A DNA stretch of 64,000 nt from Moniliella sp. 'wahieum'. Taxonomy: Eukaryota; Basidiomycota; Moniliellomycetes; Moniliellales; Moniliellaceae. Positions 44,127 through 56,359 of this stretch are shown here, one piece after another. Under the pieces are notes generated by a model that was not told where the DNA came from, did not search any database, and saw only the letters and a list, made by a program, of their open reading frames with translations. The first letter of the stretch is position 1; each line of letters starts with the position of its first letter. Location of the stretch: the NCBI GenBank assembly GCA_003971905.1, contig RSEE01000011.1, positions 917,453 through 981,452 of the forward strand, given 5' to 3'. Made by a program: the position numbers and the translations under genes.

Positions 44127-47100
44127 CTAGCTAAGGGGGACATAGCGACGGTTCAGAGGCTTTTTCTTGTTGCGCCCCGCACGCGGCGGCCCAGGCGTCG
44201 GCTCACCCGGCGCTGTGGACGGGGTAGGGGTCTGCGTGCCCGGAGTAGGCGTCGCTGAGGACGAAGGCGGCCCCGAGCCGGCGGTAGAGGCAGGTGCGGA
44301 CTTGGCCGCCGGGCCAGCAGCGGAGCTGGTGTTTGTGGGGGCTGAAGAGCCGCATGGTCTTCCCTCCTGCCAAAGAGGAAGTAGCACGAGGAGGACCTGA
44401 AGGAGTGGCGCCGTCATGGCCGGCGGGCGCGCGCCGGCCGGCGTCCCAACCCTTGTCGCTGGCTCGGACTTGGGCACTGACTTGCCCGGTCCACGGGGCG
44501 GGGCGGGGTAGCCGAGGTAGCGACTTCGTCTTCCTGTCCGGGCTTGATCCAGCGCTTGAGTTCCTTGTCGTAGTACCTCGTCTTCTCCCTCCCAGATGAG
44601 CCTTGTACACTGGCTTGCCATCCTCCGTCATGTTTTGCTTTTTGGTAAACAGGCGACTCAGCCATCCTCCCCGTTCTTGGCCTTTTCCTCAGCTTCACGC
44701 GCCTTGGCGGCCTCCTCCGCCTTTTTCTGTTCGGCCTTCGCATCCTTATCCTGGCTGCTGTTGGCAGCGTTGCCTAGGCCCAGGTCGTCATCGTCCTCCT
44801 CCTCCCGCTCTTCATGCTGAGGCTCAGATGAAGATGCTACGCCAAAGTCCGGCACGGCTGCCATCTGCGCAGGAAACCGTCCGAGTTGGGCTCGGCATTC
44901 TCGCCGTCCATGGGCGCATCCTCGTACTCGTCGACCGAGCCTGACAATGGAGTCTCCTCTGCAGCTGTCAACGCGGTTTCGTGGCCCGTTGACGAAGGTT
45001 GAGGTTGAGGTGTCTCAGCTCGGTCATCCGGCACAACCGTCAAATCGTTCTCCATGGGGTGCGAATCGGGCCCGAGAGCATACGCATCCGGTTGATCTTC
45101 TGTCCAAACTCCCGTCTGAGGTGCCGGCGCATAAGGGTCGACTTCTGCCTGCCCAGCATCAGCTCCCGGCGCATACGGGTCACCTGCCGTCTCACCCGCA
45201 TCAGCTCCTGGCGCGTAAGGGTCCATCGCCGATTGGCCCCACTGGGGAGCATACGGATCAACGGCCGACGCGCCTGGGGCGTACGGGCTAGGGCTCGTAG
45301 CACGGGAGGGCCCAGCCGTGTGGAAGGGTGTGACGGACGATTCAGTCGCCATAGTCGAACGACCCAACTCCGACGGGCGAGGAGGTGCACCTAGAGGCGT
45401 GAGGAGAAGGTTGGGATGGTGCACCGATTGAGCTGACGGTGCCGGCTGGTACGGTGAGGGCGCGCGCAGGCTAAGTGCGGAAGGAGCGCGCTCGGGTGCC
45501 CCCACAGCCTCGGGAGTGATGGCACTAAAGTGAGAGAAGGGGCCAATCTCCTCAGACTCCTCCTTGGGGCCAGCCTTGTCGGCTTCCGTGGGGGAAGTCT
45601 GCTCGTCGTCACCAGCGATGAACTTGGTCAAGAAGCCCTCCAGGGCGCCACCCATCCCATCCATAGTCGGGCGCTGGATCTTGGTTGTCCAAGACGACTT
45701 GCCTTGGGAGTGGGGGGCAAAGAGCATCGATGCCTCTTTAAGTTGCTCAAGCAGCGTCACATGGTAGTACCCTCCACCGGGTTGAGGCGCGCCAGGGGGA
45801 ATGGACTTGGCGGGCGCAGCCGCTTTGATAGCAGTGGAGATGGCGTCGCAATACTTGCTGGCGGCGGCCGTCTCACCTGCTTCCGCAAGCTGATACGCAT
45901 GTAAAAGCTTGTATGCTTGCAGGTGCGGGAGACCTGCAAACGGTTCTGCCCCTTTAGGTGCAGGCGCGAGTGACAACGCAAATTCGACGATTTCGGTGAG
46001 GTAAATGTGGTCGACGTTGCGACGGAAACAGAAGTCCTGTAGCGGGTTGTCCGAGCCAATGAGCGTGATGCGGGCCCCTTGCTCAGCATTACCGAACACA
46101 ATCTGGGGAGGTGCGAGAAGGTACAAGAACTGGGCAGCAACAAAGCGCCCTGCGCACGCAGACCATCGCCCATGGCGAGTAAAGATGAGGTGTCTCCCTT
46201 GGCGCGAGTGCTGAGGATCAGAGCAGCGGCAGCGGGCCAAACGGCATGGGCATCCTCTCCCAAGCATTGGTGCGAGAAAAAGTCTTCACCCATCCGGGGT
46301 TTTGACCAGCAAGGTGCGAGTAGGCCACTTGGAGGTCTGCCTGGCTCAAACGCAGATTGGGACTCAAGTTCACCGTCACGCCGTCGCGCCCGTCGCGGCC
46401 GCGACAGCCGAATTGGCGGCACTACTGCGACGCGAGCCCATAAAGCGGGTTGAGGGGGCTCCAGCGCATCATCCTCGGGTGCCGACCGTCCATCAGGCCG
46501 TGTGAGATGAATTTTTCCACCGTCTCACGCCAAATATCCTTGTCGAGTGACGAAGCAATTACCAGCGCGTGGTCAAACAGGCCGGCATTGACGGCCAGAG
46601 TAAGAGCATCGCGCCGCTGGCCATGCATCAAAAGACCTTCCAACTCGGCCAAGACAGTAGCATGGGAACCCTGCTCGTCGGATACCAGCTTATTGACATT
46701 GTGTCCGTTCAAAGCCAAGGTGGGAGCACCGGGGCTGTAGAACCAATCGCTGGGGCGGCTGAGGCGGGCACTGCTTGTCGCCGACTGACTGCTGCTTCTC
46801 GGAGCAAGCCAGCGACTGCATCATCAAACGCAGTTCTGTTCACCAAAAAGGTTAGATCAACTCGGTGTTGCTCAATCAGAGGGGAATACGTACGGATTGG
46901 CCACACCGCCATCGTGTTGGAGGAGAATGACGATGATCTGAAGAAGCAAGATGCGATCCTCCATCAAATCAGCCTCGCTAACCCCCTCCGGCGAAGGCTC
47001 ATGTTGGACTACCGTGGGGGGCGGGGGTAGCAGCGCGACTCCGAGGCATGCTACGTGCGGACGATGAGTGGGAGCGAGATACTGCACCGCCTTCTTTGCC

Positions 47101-50100
47101 TCGTCAACCTTGCCTTCAGGCAATTGCATCAGGCAGCCTTCTTGGCCTTGATGTGGCGCCACCAGCGCCCGTGGCACGAGACAGGGCTCCTGAAGGCGCA
47201 GGACGCTCAAAGGGAGGAGTCGTTATGTCGTCCAGGTCGAACAGTCGACCGTACGAACGAAGAGCCAGGAAGGAATTCACGCATCTGATGGATGTGCGCC
47301 AGCGTACCCTTGCCCATACCCGACGGCAAGGCAGCACCAGGGAAGACGGTAACCACCTGGCCGGCGGGACCAAATGATACGATGGGCCGTGGGCGGCGAT
47401 GCTCCTCCAACACATCCGGAAGACCTTGAGCAGCATACCCGTGAGGGGCATAGTCACCGCCGCCATACATATCATATCCTGCCGCGCCAGCTTCACCGGC
47501 AGGAGGGTAGCCATCGTATCCACCAGCTCCAAGCTCGCGCGATTGGTCCTCGTACCCGCCATAGCCTTGGCCTTGATACGCATCGACTGGCGCGTACGGA
47601 TCCGCCGGGGCATAAGGATCAACAGGTGCATATGGGTCTTGTGCACCACCGTAAGGATCCGCAGATGCATACCCATCCTGCGCGCCAACTGCGGCCGCTT
47701 GGGTGTCGGGTGCGTAATCGTCCATCGCCACCGATTCGTCCAGCACTGGGCTGGCTTGTTGCTGACCCTCGGGGGCATAAGCGCCTGCTTCGGCGCCATA
47801 TCCATCTTGGACGTCGTACAACCCCTCCTGGGCCGCATACTCTTGTTGGGGTGCATACTGGTCCTCTTGCGTCGCGTACTGGCCATCTTGATCAGTGTAT
47901 GCGGGGTCGGGGTACCCTTCCTCGGCACCATACTCCCCCTCTTGACCCATGGGCTGGCCATCATGAGGATAGCTTTGCGCGTCCTGAGGATACTCTTCCT
48001 GCTGGGTGTATTGCTCCGGTTGGTAGTGCTCGCCATACCCTGCGACTGGAGCCGACGCGCGTGCGTTCTGCTCCTCGGATGCAGCCGGGGCATAGGCCTG
48101 CTCCGTATCCTGTGGGGCATACGGATCATACGCTTCCTGTGACGCTTGAGCTGCCAAGTCGTAGACTCCCTCAGTCTTGGGCTCACCCTCCGTAGGAGCA
48201 GCAAGATCAGTCCCTTCCCTGGTTTCATACTCGCCTTCTTGTGCGTACTCGCCTTCTTGCGCATATTGGCCGTCTTGGTACTCACCCTGCTGTACAGCGT
48301 ACTCGCCATATTGAGGCGCATACTCGCCCTCTTGCGCATATTGACCCTCTTGAGGTGCGTACTGGCCATCTTGAGCAGCATACTCACCCTCTTGAGCAGC
48401 ATACTCACCCTCTTGAGCAGCATACTCACCCTCTTGAGCAGCATACTCGCCCTCTTGGAGAGCATACTCCCCATTTTGAGGAGCATATTCGCCCTCTTGG
48501 GCGTACTGCCCCTCTTGAGAATACTCGCCCTGCTGAGGAACATACTCGTCCCCTTGAGCATACTGATCGTCTTGAGGATACTCATCCTGTTGAGGGGCGT
48601 ACTCGCCATCTTGAGGAGCATACTCGCCATCTTGAGTAGCGTGTTGGCCATCTTGAGGAGCGTACTCGCCATCTTGAGGAGCATACTCGCCATCTTGAGG
48701 AGCATACTCGCCATCTTGAGCAGGATACTCGCCTTGTTGTCCAGCATACCCTTCCTCAGCACCGTACGCATCTTCCGCATACTCCTGCCCGGGGACAGGC
48801 GCAGCCTCCGCTTCGTACTCATACGGCTGGGTATAAGGAGAAGCGACGGGGAAGGGAGCAGGAGGTGCCGTGGCGTAGTCTTCGTCGGGTCCCAGATGCT
48901 CCTGCTCGGGTTGAGCCGCTGGATCATACCCTTCGGTAGGTGCATATTCTGCCCCATACTCTGTCGCATACTGTGCGTCTTCGGTAGTGTAAGGCTGCTG
49001 TTGGTCGGCGGCGTGCTCGCCTTCGGCCGGGTACTGGCCTTGAGCAAGATACTCCTCCTCGGTGGCATACTGCTCACCCTCAGGTGCATATCTGTCCTTC
49101 AGGTGCGTACTGTTCACCCTCAGGCGCATACTGCTCACCTTCGGGTGCGTACTGCTCGCTCTCAGTAGCGTGCTGTTGGTATTCAGGAGCGTACACGTCT
49201 TGGCCCTCACCAGTGTATGCGGTGGGCGTACGGGTCCTGTGATGCTTGGGCAGCGTACTTTGACCATCAGTGGCGTAGTCGTAGGACTGCACACCATCAG
49301 TAGCGTACGTTGGCTCCCCGGGAGTAGGGTAGGCTTGTTCCTCACCAGTAGGGTAAGTACCTTGCTGAGCATACGCGTCCGGTTGGTATTCACCCTGCTC
49401 GTACGGAGCCGAATCCACGGGGTGCGCATGCTCCGCGAGATACTCGGTCGTTTCTTCACTTTCGCCTACGGGCGAAGGGATGACGGTAGCAAGCGAATGC
49501 GAGGCTGTCAGCGACGGCGCAGGCTCCTGCGGCGGGGGCAAGTTGAACCCAGTAATCGACGTGCCAATAGTCGTGTTGCTTGTGGTCGATGTGACGGACC
49601 CTTGGCGCGGGCGACTGGTTGGCGGGGGCATGGGGCCACGCTGCCCAGCGACGGAGGAGCTGCAGGCTGCCCAGGCGGCGACGGAACGGAACCTGTCGCT
49701 TGGCCGGCATGGGAGGCGACAATGCTGCCAAAGATAACGGGGATCGAACAGACACGAGGCCGCCGTTTGGGACGAGGAAGGTGCTTCGGAGGGAGCGGTG
49801 GGCACACTAGTCATCAGTGCCGCGGACTCTGCGGCCGGTGGCGCCTGGGGTGGGGCTGAGGGAGCCGAACCAGCCTCGGGCACGGGACGTGCTTGAGGGG
49901 TACGTTCCTGCGGTGCGATCGGAGCCGAAGGAGGTTGCGTTCCAGGAGGAGGTAAGACCCTCTTTCCCCCTCTGAGCGGGGCGCGAGCGCCACCCCTCGC
50001 ACCGCGACCGGGAGGCGGGCCTCCGCGAGAGGGAGGACCACGCGGAGGGCCCGCAGGAGGGACAGCCGGGGCGGTAGTGGGGGTGGCGGGGGGGGAGGTG

Positions 50101-52095
50101 CAATCGCCGCGTCGGGCTCTGGCCCCGCAGGCGGTGCTGCGGGGTGGGTTGGTCCCAGACCCAGACCCGGAGCAGAAGCAGAAGCTGGAGCTGCAGTGGG
50201 ACCCGCGGACGCGGCCGGAGGTTGAACTGCTGGGTGGCCGGTGCCTGAGTAGAAGGGTCAGTTTTGCACACATTGTAGTACAGGACGACGTACTTTAGGG
50301 CCGAGGCGAGGCGTAGGGGCGCCTTGGCCTTGAGTCGGTCGCAAGGGCTTAGATGGTGGAGAAAGAACTGAGCCCAATGACGCCGCAGGTCGTGTAGGAG
50401 GGGACAGAACTCCTACAGGGGTGCGATTGGGCGGGCCGCGCATTGGTGGGCGAGTCGACGGTCCACGAGTAGAGAGGGTGGGGGATGCTACGCCGGGGCC
50501 ATGCATCGAAGGAGCAGAAGATGTGACGTTAGATCCGCGATTCGTGAGCGGAGGAGAGACCACACCTGGCTTGGCCGATACCGTTGAAGGGGCCGAGGGA
50601 GGCTTGGCCAAGTTTGCTGGCTTCGGAGGTGCGCGCGCTGAGAGCGCAGGCGAGGCAACCGTCCGAGTAGAAGGCGGGCGAGAGACCTGCGGCGGAAGCC
50701 CCCGAGGAGGGCAGACGCCTGAATGGGTGTCGCCGCAGATACCGATGCGGGGGTCTGACGGGGCTGTACTGGCTTTTGCACCGGAGTGGGGGCTGAGGGC
50801 TGAGCCCGGGGAGGAGGATGAGCTTTGGGCGGGGCACGAGGTGGGCCTTTGGGCGGAGGAGCAGGGCGGCTTGCGCAGGTGAGGCAGAAGCGTACGGATC
50901 AGGCTGAGCGTGAGCCGCAGGCACAACAGGAGCTTGAGTTGGGGCTGCGACTTGAGCCTGATTCTGATTGGGAAGAGCATACTCGTTTCCGTAGCCATAG
51001 TACGCCGCGTAGTTTTGCTCGTCTGCTACCGCATCAGCGGCCGATTGGGCGTACTCCGGTGCATACGGGTCAGGCTGGGCTGGATTTGTAGTGTTGAGCA
51101 GGCACGGAGGAGGAATGGGCATAAGCTTGGTTGTCCTGCGCATACGTCTGGTTGTCCTGCGCATACGTCTGGTTGTCCTGCGCATACGCCTGGGTGTCCT
51201 GTGCATACGGTTGGGTGCCTGTGCGTAGGCTTGCGTATCCTGCGCATAGTTCTGGTCCCCATAGCCATATCCATTGTTCTGGTCATACCCGTAGCCATAG
51301 CCTTGGCCATACTGGCCTTGAGCTTGGCCTTGAGTCTGCTGCTGCACAGGCTGGGAAGGAGCGTATTGGCTCTGGAGTTGAGCCTGTGCTTGAGCTTGAC
51401 CCTGGGGCGCATAGGCACTCTGGCCGTAATAATTGTACGCCTGGGCGTCATAGCCCCCATGCCCTGTCTGGGCCGGTGTTGCTGCAGCAGCGCCTCCGCC
51501 TGCCCCCGCAGGCACAGCGTATGCATTGTCCTGGGCATAGAACTGAGAATAGTCACCATACGACTGTTCTGGGGCTGGTTCAGAGGGCTGTTGATAAGCG
51601 CTTGAACCAAGGGCAGCCGCCAACTGGTTGTGGTTGTGGTTGTTATGGTGGTGGTGGGCGGAACGGGTGGGAGCGAGTGCGGGCGAGTCGTATGCATACT
51701 GCCCAGCAGCGCTCGAACGGCCCAGGCGGGATCCGGCGCGGCTGCTCGGCGCATCGTAGCTGTACGCGCTCGGCGGGGGTTGGGGTTGGAGCTGCGGTTG
51801 AGGCTGGGTTGAGGCTGGGGTTGGGGCTGGGCTGGGGCTGGGCTGCATAGGGGTTATGGGCGGGGTCGTAGGAGTAGGCGTTGTCCTGCTGGTAGTACTG
51901 GTAGTAGTCCGCGTACTCCTGCTCCACCGCCGAGGCAGCGCCCCCAGGCGCCGTCGGAGCCGCCGCCGCCTGCGGCTCAGCCGGCTCGTCCTCGTCGATG
52001 GCGCCAAAGGACGACACGCCCTGCGAGGCTGGGCCGCCAAACAGCGCCGAGCTGTCGGCGACGCTCAGCGGGCGCGCATGGCCCCGCGTCGACAT
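44127..52095 (-). CDS. SEC16: COPII coat assembly protein Sec16, repeat-expanded
   Basis: Sec16 is the large scaffold that organises ER exit sites and binds Sar1 and COPII subunits. The start at 52,095 (MSTRGHARPLSVADSS) leads into SALFGG. About 1,500 disordered residues follow, rich in Tyr, Gln, Ala, Asp and Pro. They include heptads QDNQTYA at 51,130-51,250, EGEYAAQ at about 48,230-48,760, and DPYAP units at 47,570-47,650 and 45,100-45,270. The conserved central domain begins RPIVSFGPAGQVVTVFP (about 47,345-47,395) and continues through HATVLAELEGLLMHGQRRDA and LDKDIWRETVEKFISHGLMD to FGNAEQGARITLIGSDN (46.9-45.6 kb). The C-terminal Sec23-binding part has EDGWLSRLF and RYYDKELKRWIKPGQ, ending NRRYVPLS at 44,127. 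The whole would be near 2,600 residues, long for the family because of the repeats. At least ten frame joins are needed, and one or two introns lie near 46.9 kb. NSA1 diverges from its 5' end. Confidence 0.9.
48230..48760 (-). repeat. 21-base tandem repeats in SEC16 encoding EGEYAxQ heptads
   Basis: About 25 imperfect head-to-tail copies of a 21-base unit encode [ED]-G-[EQ]-Y-A-[APV]-Q. Four consecutive near-identical units at 48,381-48,464 suggest recent expansion. The frame is kept throughout, so the repeat is under coding constraint. Confidence 0.85.
51130..51250 (-). repeat. 21-base tandem repeats in SEC16 encoding QDNQTYA heptads
   Basis: Four to five copies of a second 21-base unit encode Q-D-N-Q-[TA]-Y-A. 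The unit differs from the EGEYAxQ array 2.5 kb away but keeps the same spacing of one tyrosine every seven residues. Confidence 0.8.
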
Positions 52096-52404
52096 GGTGG
52101 TTGTGGTGGATGAGCCGTCCGCGGAGGAAGGCGAGCCATGCGTTTTCCATTCCTTGTGCCACGTCGCCGGGCGACCCACGTGGACACTGCCCCGTGCGCT
52201 GCCAGCCTCTTCTGGGCCCATGCAACCATCTTGCTCGCATGCCCTCTCATCGCCTCCCATTTCAACTTTCAACCGCGTGGAGCAGAACCCCCCACCCGCC
52301 GTCCCCCGTTCCGCCCTTGGCATTCCGCCAGCGGTTTTTTTTTCCAGCGGCGGCCCTAGAGCCCATTTCCTCAAGTCCCGCTCCACAGCCACCACAGAGC
52401 CACC
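52096..52404. promoter_or_regulatory. Divergent promoter between SEC16 and NSA1
   Basis: 309 bases separate the two facing starts. It contains one CACGTG core near 52,178 and a pyrimidine-rich tract ending in an eight-T run (52,335-52,344) just before the NSA1 start. Confidence 0.5.
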
Positions 52405-54186
52405 ATGCCACCGCGAGCGCCTAAAACCGAGGTGCCCGAGCCCCCCCTGGTCCCGGGCCCTCCTACCGCCTCGTTGTAGGCGACCTCAAGGGTGGCCTGT
52501 CCGTCGTCGATGTGCCCCTCGACGCCGGCCCTGGCCCTCTGGACCCGGCCACGGCCGCCGCCCTCACCCCGAGCCGCCTCGTCCTGCGCCCTCGGACCTG
52601 ACTGCAAAGCATGGAGCACCAGCCGTCAAATCAGGTGCAATCCAGATTCTTGTCCGCGGCACTCTGCTTGGAAACGTGTGGGTGTTGCATGCCGCCGTGA
52701 TGGACGGTGGACGTCTTCCTTCTCCCCTCGAACGACGAAAGCAGTGCAGGCTCCCCCCCTAACCCGCTCGGTCCTGCTTGCGTTCCACTCGCCCAGATTC
52801 AAGGTCAACCAGACCCGCTGGCTCGCTGCTGCTGTGGCCGATGATGTAGTATGGATGATGGCGTCCGATGGCGAGCTGTGGAGGGTGCGGTTTGACGCAA
52901 CTGAGCCGGGCGCCACTCAGACCGTCGACGCGCAATCCATAATGCTTGCCACCCCCAGCCATCCCCTGATGACTAGTGCCTTCCTCGAACAGGAGGGGCG
53001 CGTGACACATGTTGCCTTTGGGGGTCAAGACGTACCTCTCACAATTGTTTCTCTTTCGGACGCTTCTCTTCCTTGTCGGAGGACGATACGTCCATGGCAT
53101 CCTCATCCCCTGTTGTTCGTCCGCCCTCGCCACCCGACATGCGGAACGGCGGGCGAAAACGTGGTCGTGCCTATGGCCGTGCCAGCCCAGTCAAATGGCC
53201 AGGACAAGTATACCAAGCCAAACGACTGCCACCCGATGTGTTGCGCATGGATCGCAAGCCCAATTTGACCACCCTCGCCTTTGTTCCACCCGCCGAGATG
53301 CTACCCGCTGAAGGACCCACCCACATTGCCCCTGGAACCCTAGTCCTGGCTGGAACGAGGACAGGGTTATGAGGGTGTACGACCCCAATCCTTTCCCCCT
53401 GCCAGTTGAAGAGGAGACAAAGGACGACGAGCCACAACCCAAAAAGGCCAAGACGGCCACCGCATCGGCCCGGTCCGAGCCCAGTACCTCTGGTTACCAC
53501 ATTGCTGAATTTGCCTTGCTCGGCGGGCGGGAGCCAAGCTGGATGCGCCCGAGTTTCATCGTGACTTCCCGCCTCACCATGCTGGCGCGACGCCTGGTTC
53601 GCTGCCGCAAGAGCAGCAGGCGATCCACGTGTCCAAGGCTGCGTCGGAATCGATCCTGACCCATGGCTCGCGCACCCACACGACCCTGGGGGCAGGCAAG
53701 CCTCGGCCCGCTATCCGCTCCATCTTGGTCCCAGCTTCCCAACCGGGCTGGTATATGTTTCGGATACCGACACGGGGGTATATCTCGTCGATTGGTCGGC
53801 GGGGAAGGTCGTGTCCCGCATCAAAGCCCCGCCGGGACCGTGACGAGCATGCTCACTCTCCCACCTCCTACCAGCGAGAGCGAGAGCGAGCGCGAGGAAG
53901 AAAGCGGGCGTAGCACGAAGCGCAGCATGGCTCGGTTCGTTTCGGTAGCCCAGGACAAATTGGTTCGTCTGCACCACGTACCCCTTCCGCATGAAATCAA
54001 GCGGGGCAACGGGGGCAAGTGCAGCAATGCCCCCTCCCTTCCAGCGCGCGAGTCGTGGCCCATGCCTTCATTTCGAATGCCACACCCTGGTGTGCCTTCT
54101 GGGATGGCGTCGTCCCTTCCTACCCGGTAGAAGACGACGGGGACGATGGTCTGGACGCGATGGACACAATTGGTCAGGCCACCTAA
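52405..54186 (+). CDS. NSA1: Ribosome biogenesis WD40 protein Nsa1 (WDR74)
   Basis: Nsa1 is a nucleolar WD40 factor of early pre-60S particles, released by the Rix7/NVL ATPase. The start at 52,405 has a good context (CCACCATGCC) and gives MPPRAPKTEVPEPP, leading into YRLVVGDLKGGLSVVDVP, the first blade. Family landmarks follow: PGQVYQAKRLPPDVLRMDRK (the conserved VWxAKNVPxDxLxL position) and GTLVLAGTRTG then RVYDPNPFPLP (about 53,190-53,400). Next are GVYLVDWSAGKVVSRIKAP and APPGTVTSMLTLPPP, then RFVSVAQDKLVRLHHV near the end (53.75-53.97 kb). The last residues are acidic (VEDDGDDGLDAMDTIGQAT, stop 54,184-54,186). Several frame changes (near 52,480, 52,590, 52,730, 53,060, 53,370, 53,590 and 54,050) again look like lost bases. 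Identification rests on the order of weak blades, so it is good but not certain. Confidence 0.75.
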
Positions 54187-54994
54187 CTGTTTCTTAAGTT
54201 CAATTATTGCATACCTACCACCTAGCTTCTGTTAATGGCATCGTCAAATAGCTCATTGAATTAACACTGGAAGGAAGGGGTGGAACGGGACATGTATATG
54301 TGCGATCAACGGATCACTGAGTTTCATATCAAGTCGGAGAAGCTAGTCGATAGCACAACCCTCCTCCCTTCTCGACGTTTGTCCGGTTTGCTGGTGGCAA
54401 GTGCAGCACCTCCTGACTTCCCTTCACTGTCCTGCATTCAATCGCCCCCGAGTGTCATCACAGATTCTGTCCACTGTCCCCTCTCATTCACATCCACCGG
54501 AGGAATACTGGGGAAGTGTTGATGTATTGTAGCCAGTCTGAACAGTATACTCTGGTGTACATATGATGTGGCAATGACATGCTGAAAATCTCATATACGC
54601 ACGGATGGGGGGGAAAAGACGTAGTGTACTATATAGGGTGGCCGACAACAATTCTCAGAGAACAAGCAGCGTGGCCTACAGAACCGTGATCTATATTACT
54701 AGAAGACACAAAGCACATCAATACAGTTAAAAGGGAAATGCGATATGACTATGGTGAGACGAGTCTCGAGCCCAATCATTGAAGAAGGATACGAAGGAAT
54801 ATGAGAACCATCGATAAGAACCACAGCTCTTTTGTGCGCCATTTTTTTCTTTCTTTCTCAGCTTCAAGAAGCCGAATCAATCAAACGAACTTGGGTCTTG
54901 GTCGCACATCCCAAACCGACTGTAAAAAGGGAGTAAAACCAATGCTGGCACCCACTGAACCTGCAATCAATTAAAGGGGCATGCCCGAGTCGTC
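54187..54994. other. Convergent intergenic region, AT-rich
   Basis: This lies between the facing 3' ends of NSA1 and the AT-hook gene. It is AT-rich with T-runs (54,842-54,858) that fit 3' ends. No gene is seen. Confidence 0.45.
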
Positions 54995-56359
54995 TTACAC
55001 AGAGCTTCGGGAGGCCGAAACTTCCCAGACAAGCTCCATCTCTGGGATATGATCCGAGAAAGGAGGCGGGCTCAGTACATCCGTGGTGGCGTGCGGGGGG
55101 ACAACGCTGAAATGGCGCCCAGCTGGAATAAAGGTCAAAGGAAAGTCGGGGGGACTGGAGGCTGCTCCCGGACCGGGGACCGTAGCGGGTGAGGTCGCGA
55201 TGTCGAGCAAAGGAAGAAGATGCTCAGTTGCGGAACCAGTCAAAGGGAAGTCGGAGGAGCTGGAGGTTGCTTCCGGACCTGAGACAGGAGGGGGCGAGGC
55301 AGACATGGAAGAGCTCGACTGGAGCTTGGGGGGACGGCGGCGGGGTCGGTTAGGCGCAGGCATTACAGGGGAGGTGGAAACAGCACTCGGACCTGATAAG
55401 GTAGGGGGCGAGGAAGACAAAGAAGAGCTCGGCTGGAGCTTGGGGGGACAGCCACGGGGCCGCTTGATACGTGCAGGCTTGTCTGCTTTCTGCGTAGCGG
55501 CTTTGGGAGGCCGACCCCGTTTCTTAGGTGGGGACGGGTGGTGTCCTTTTTCTGGGGAGGCTGGCGCGAGCGCAGGGTAGGGCTTGGTGTGGGGAAAAAG
55601 AGGATGGCCTGGAAGAGATGTACCCCGATTGTTCTTCGAAACCAGCATTGGGAGAGGTGTTGATCCCTCTCGGTGGTGAGAATAAAACCATGGGCACTCC
55701 CCCAGTCCTCAACGCAGTCGAGGACTCCGGAGCAAAAGAAGTACTGCCGACTGGTGAAAGGGAGTCCAAACGCGGTTAGAAAAGAGATGATAAGAGATGA
55801 GGGAAAACGTACCATTTGCCCCTGTAATAGGTGTGTCAAACCAGTGCGGAGGAATGGGGGGAGGTTGGTTGGGGGGATGAATCCGATCTCGGTTGTAAGC
55901 GCGGGCAGGCTGGGCGCCAAATCCTCGTCCAGACCCCGAGTCGGAAGCGAGGAGACTTCTCGCACGAGCGATGTGACATAGCCGTGCAGCTCCATATGTT
56001 CGTTCGATGTAGCCATGGACAAACACAGACTGTCCAAAACGAAGCAGAGTTTCCCGATTGCCCTGGACCTCCCCCGAAGGGAGAGAAACGGGTCTAAAAG
56101 GACAGAGTTGGCCACCATGGAAGCCATTCGCCAATTGCGAACGACGAATGCGTCGGTGCTTCCCTGGGGGGTGGCATCTGAACGAGGCGCGAGAGGGGGA
56201 AAGAGGACTCAACGGACGGGGGCCGCTCGTAGGGATGAGCCAAGTGAAGATGGGCGGGAAAGCTGCTTGTGGTCGGCCGCGCCCCTTGGGCGATGGGACC
56301 AGTAGCAGCGTGGGAGAATACCAAGGGCCTGGTGTTGAGCTCATCGGGTGGGTACGACA
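54995..56359 (-). CDS. Hypothetical protein with AT-hook motifs
   Basis: The C-terminal half is clear: a Ser/Pro-rich basic region with three AT-hook-like motifs, KKRGRPPKAA, KRPRGCPPKLQ and RPRRRPPKLQ (about 55,320-55,530), then an acidic/hydrophobic end. AT-hooks bind the minor groove of AT-rich DNA, so a chromatin role is likely. The second and third motifs sit in near-duplicate segments of about 40 residues (PPKLQPSSSLSSSPP and PPKLQSSSSMSASPP). The N-terminal part starts at 56,359 (MSYPPDELNTRPL), changes frame near 56,130 and contains YVTSLVREVSSLPTRGLDED. An intron with GTACGT donor near 55,812 and a TTTCTAACC branch site ends near 55,750. I do not recognise the family beyond the AT-hooks. 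Confidence 0.55.

Noticed and set aside
48146-49168. 340-residue plus-strand frame rich in Leu/Ile/Arg, resembling a membrane protein
   Set aside because: It is the reverse complement of the SEC16 repeat array; the hydrophobic look comes from reading tyrosine/alanine/glutamine repeats backwards.
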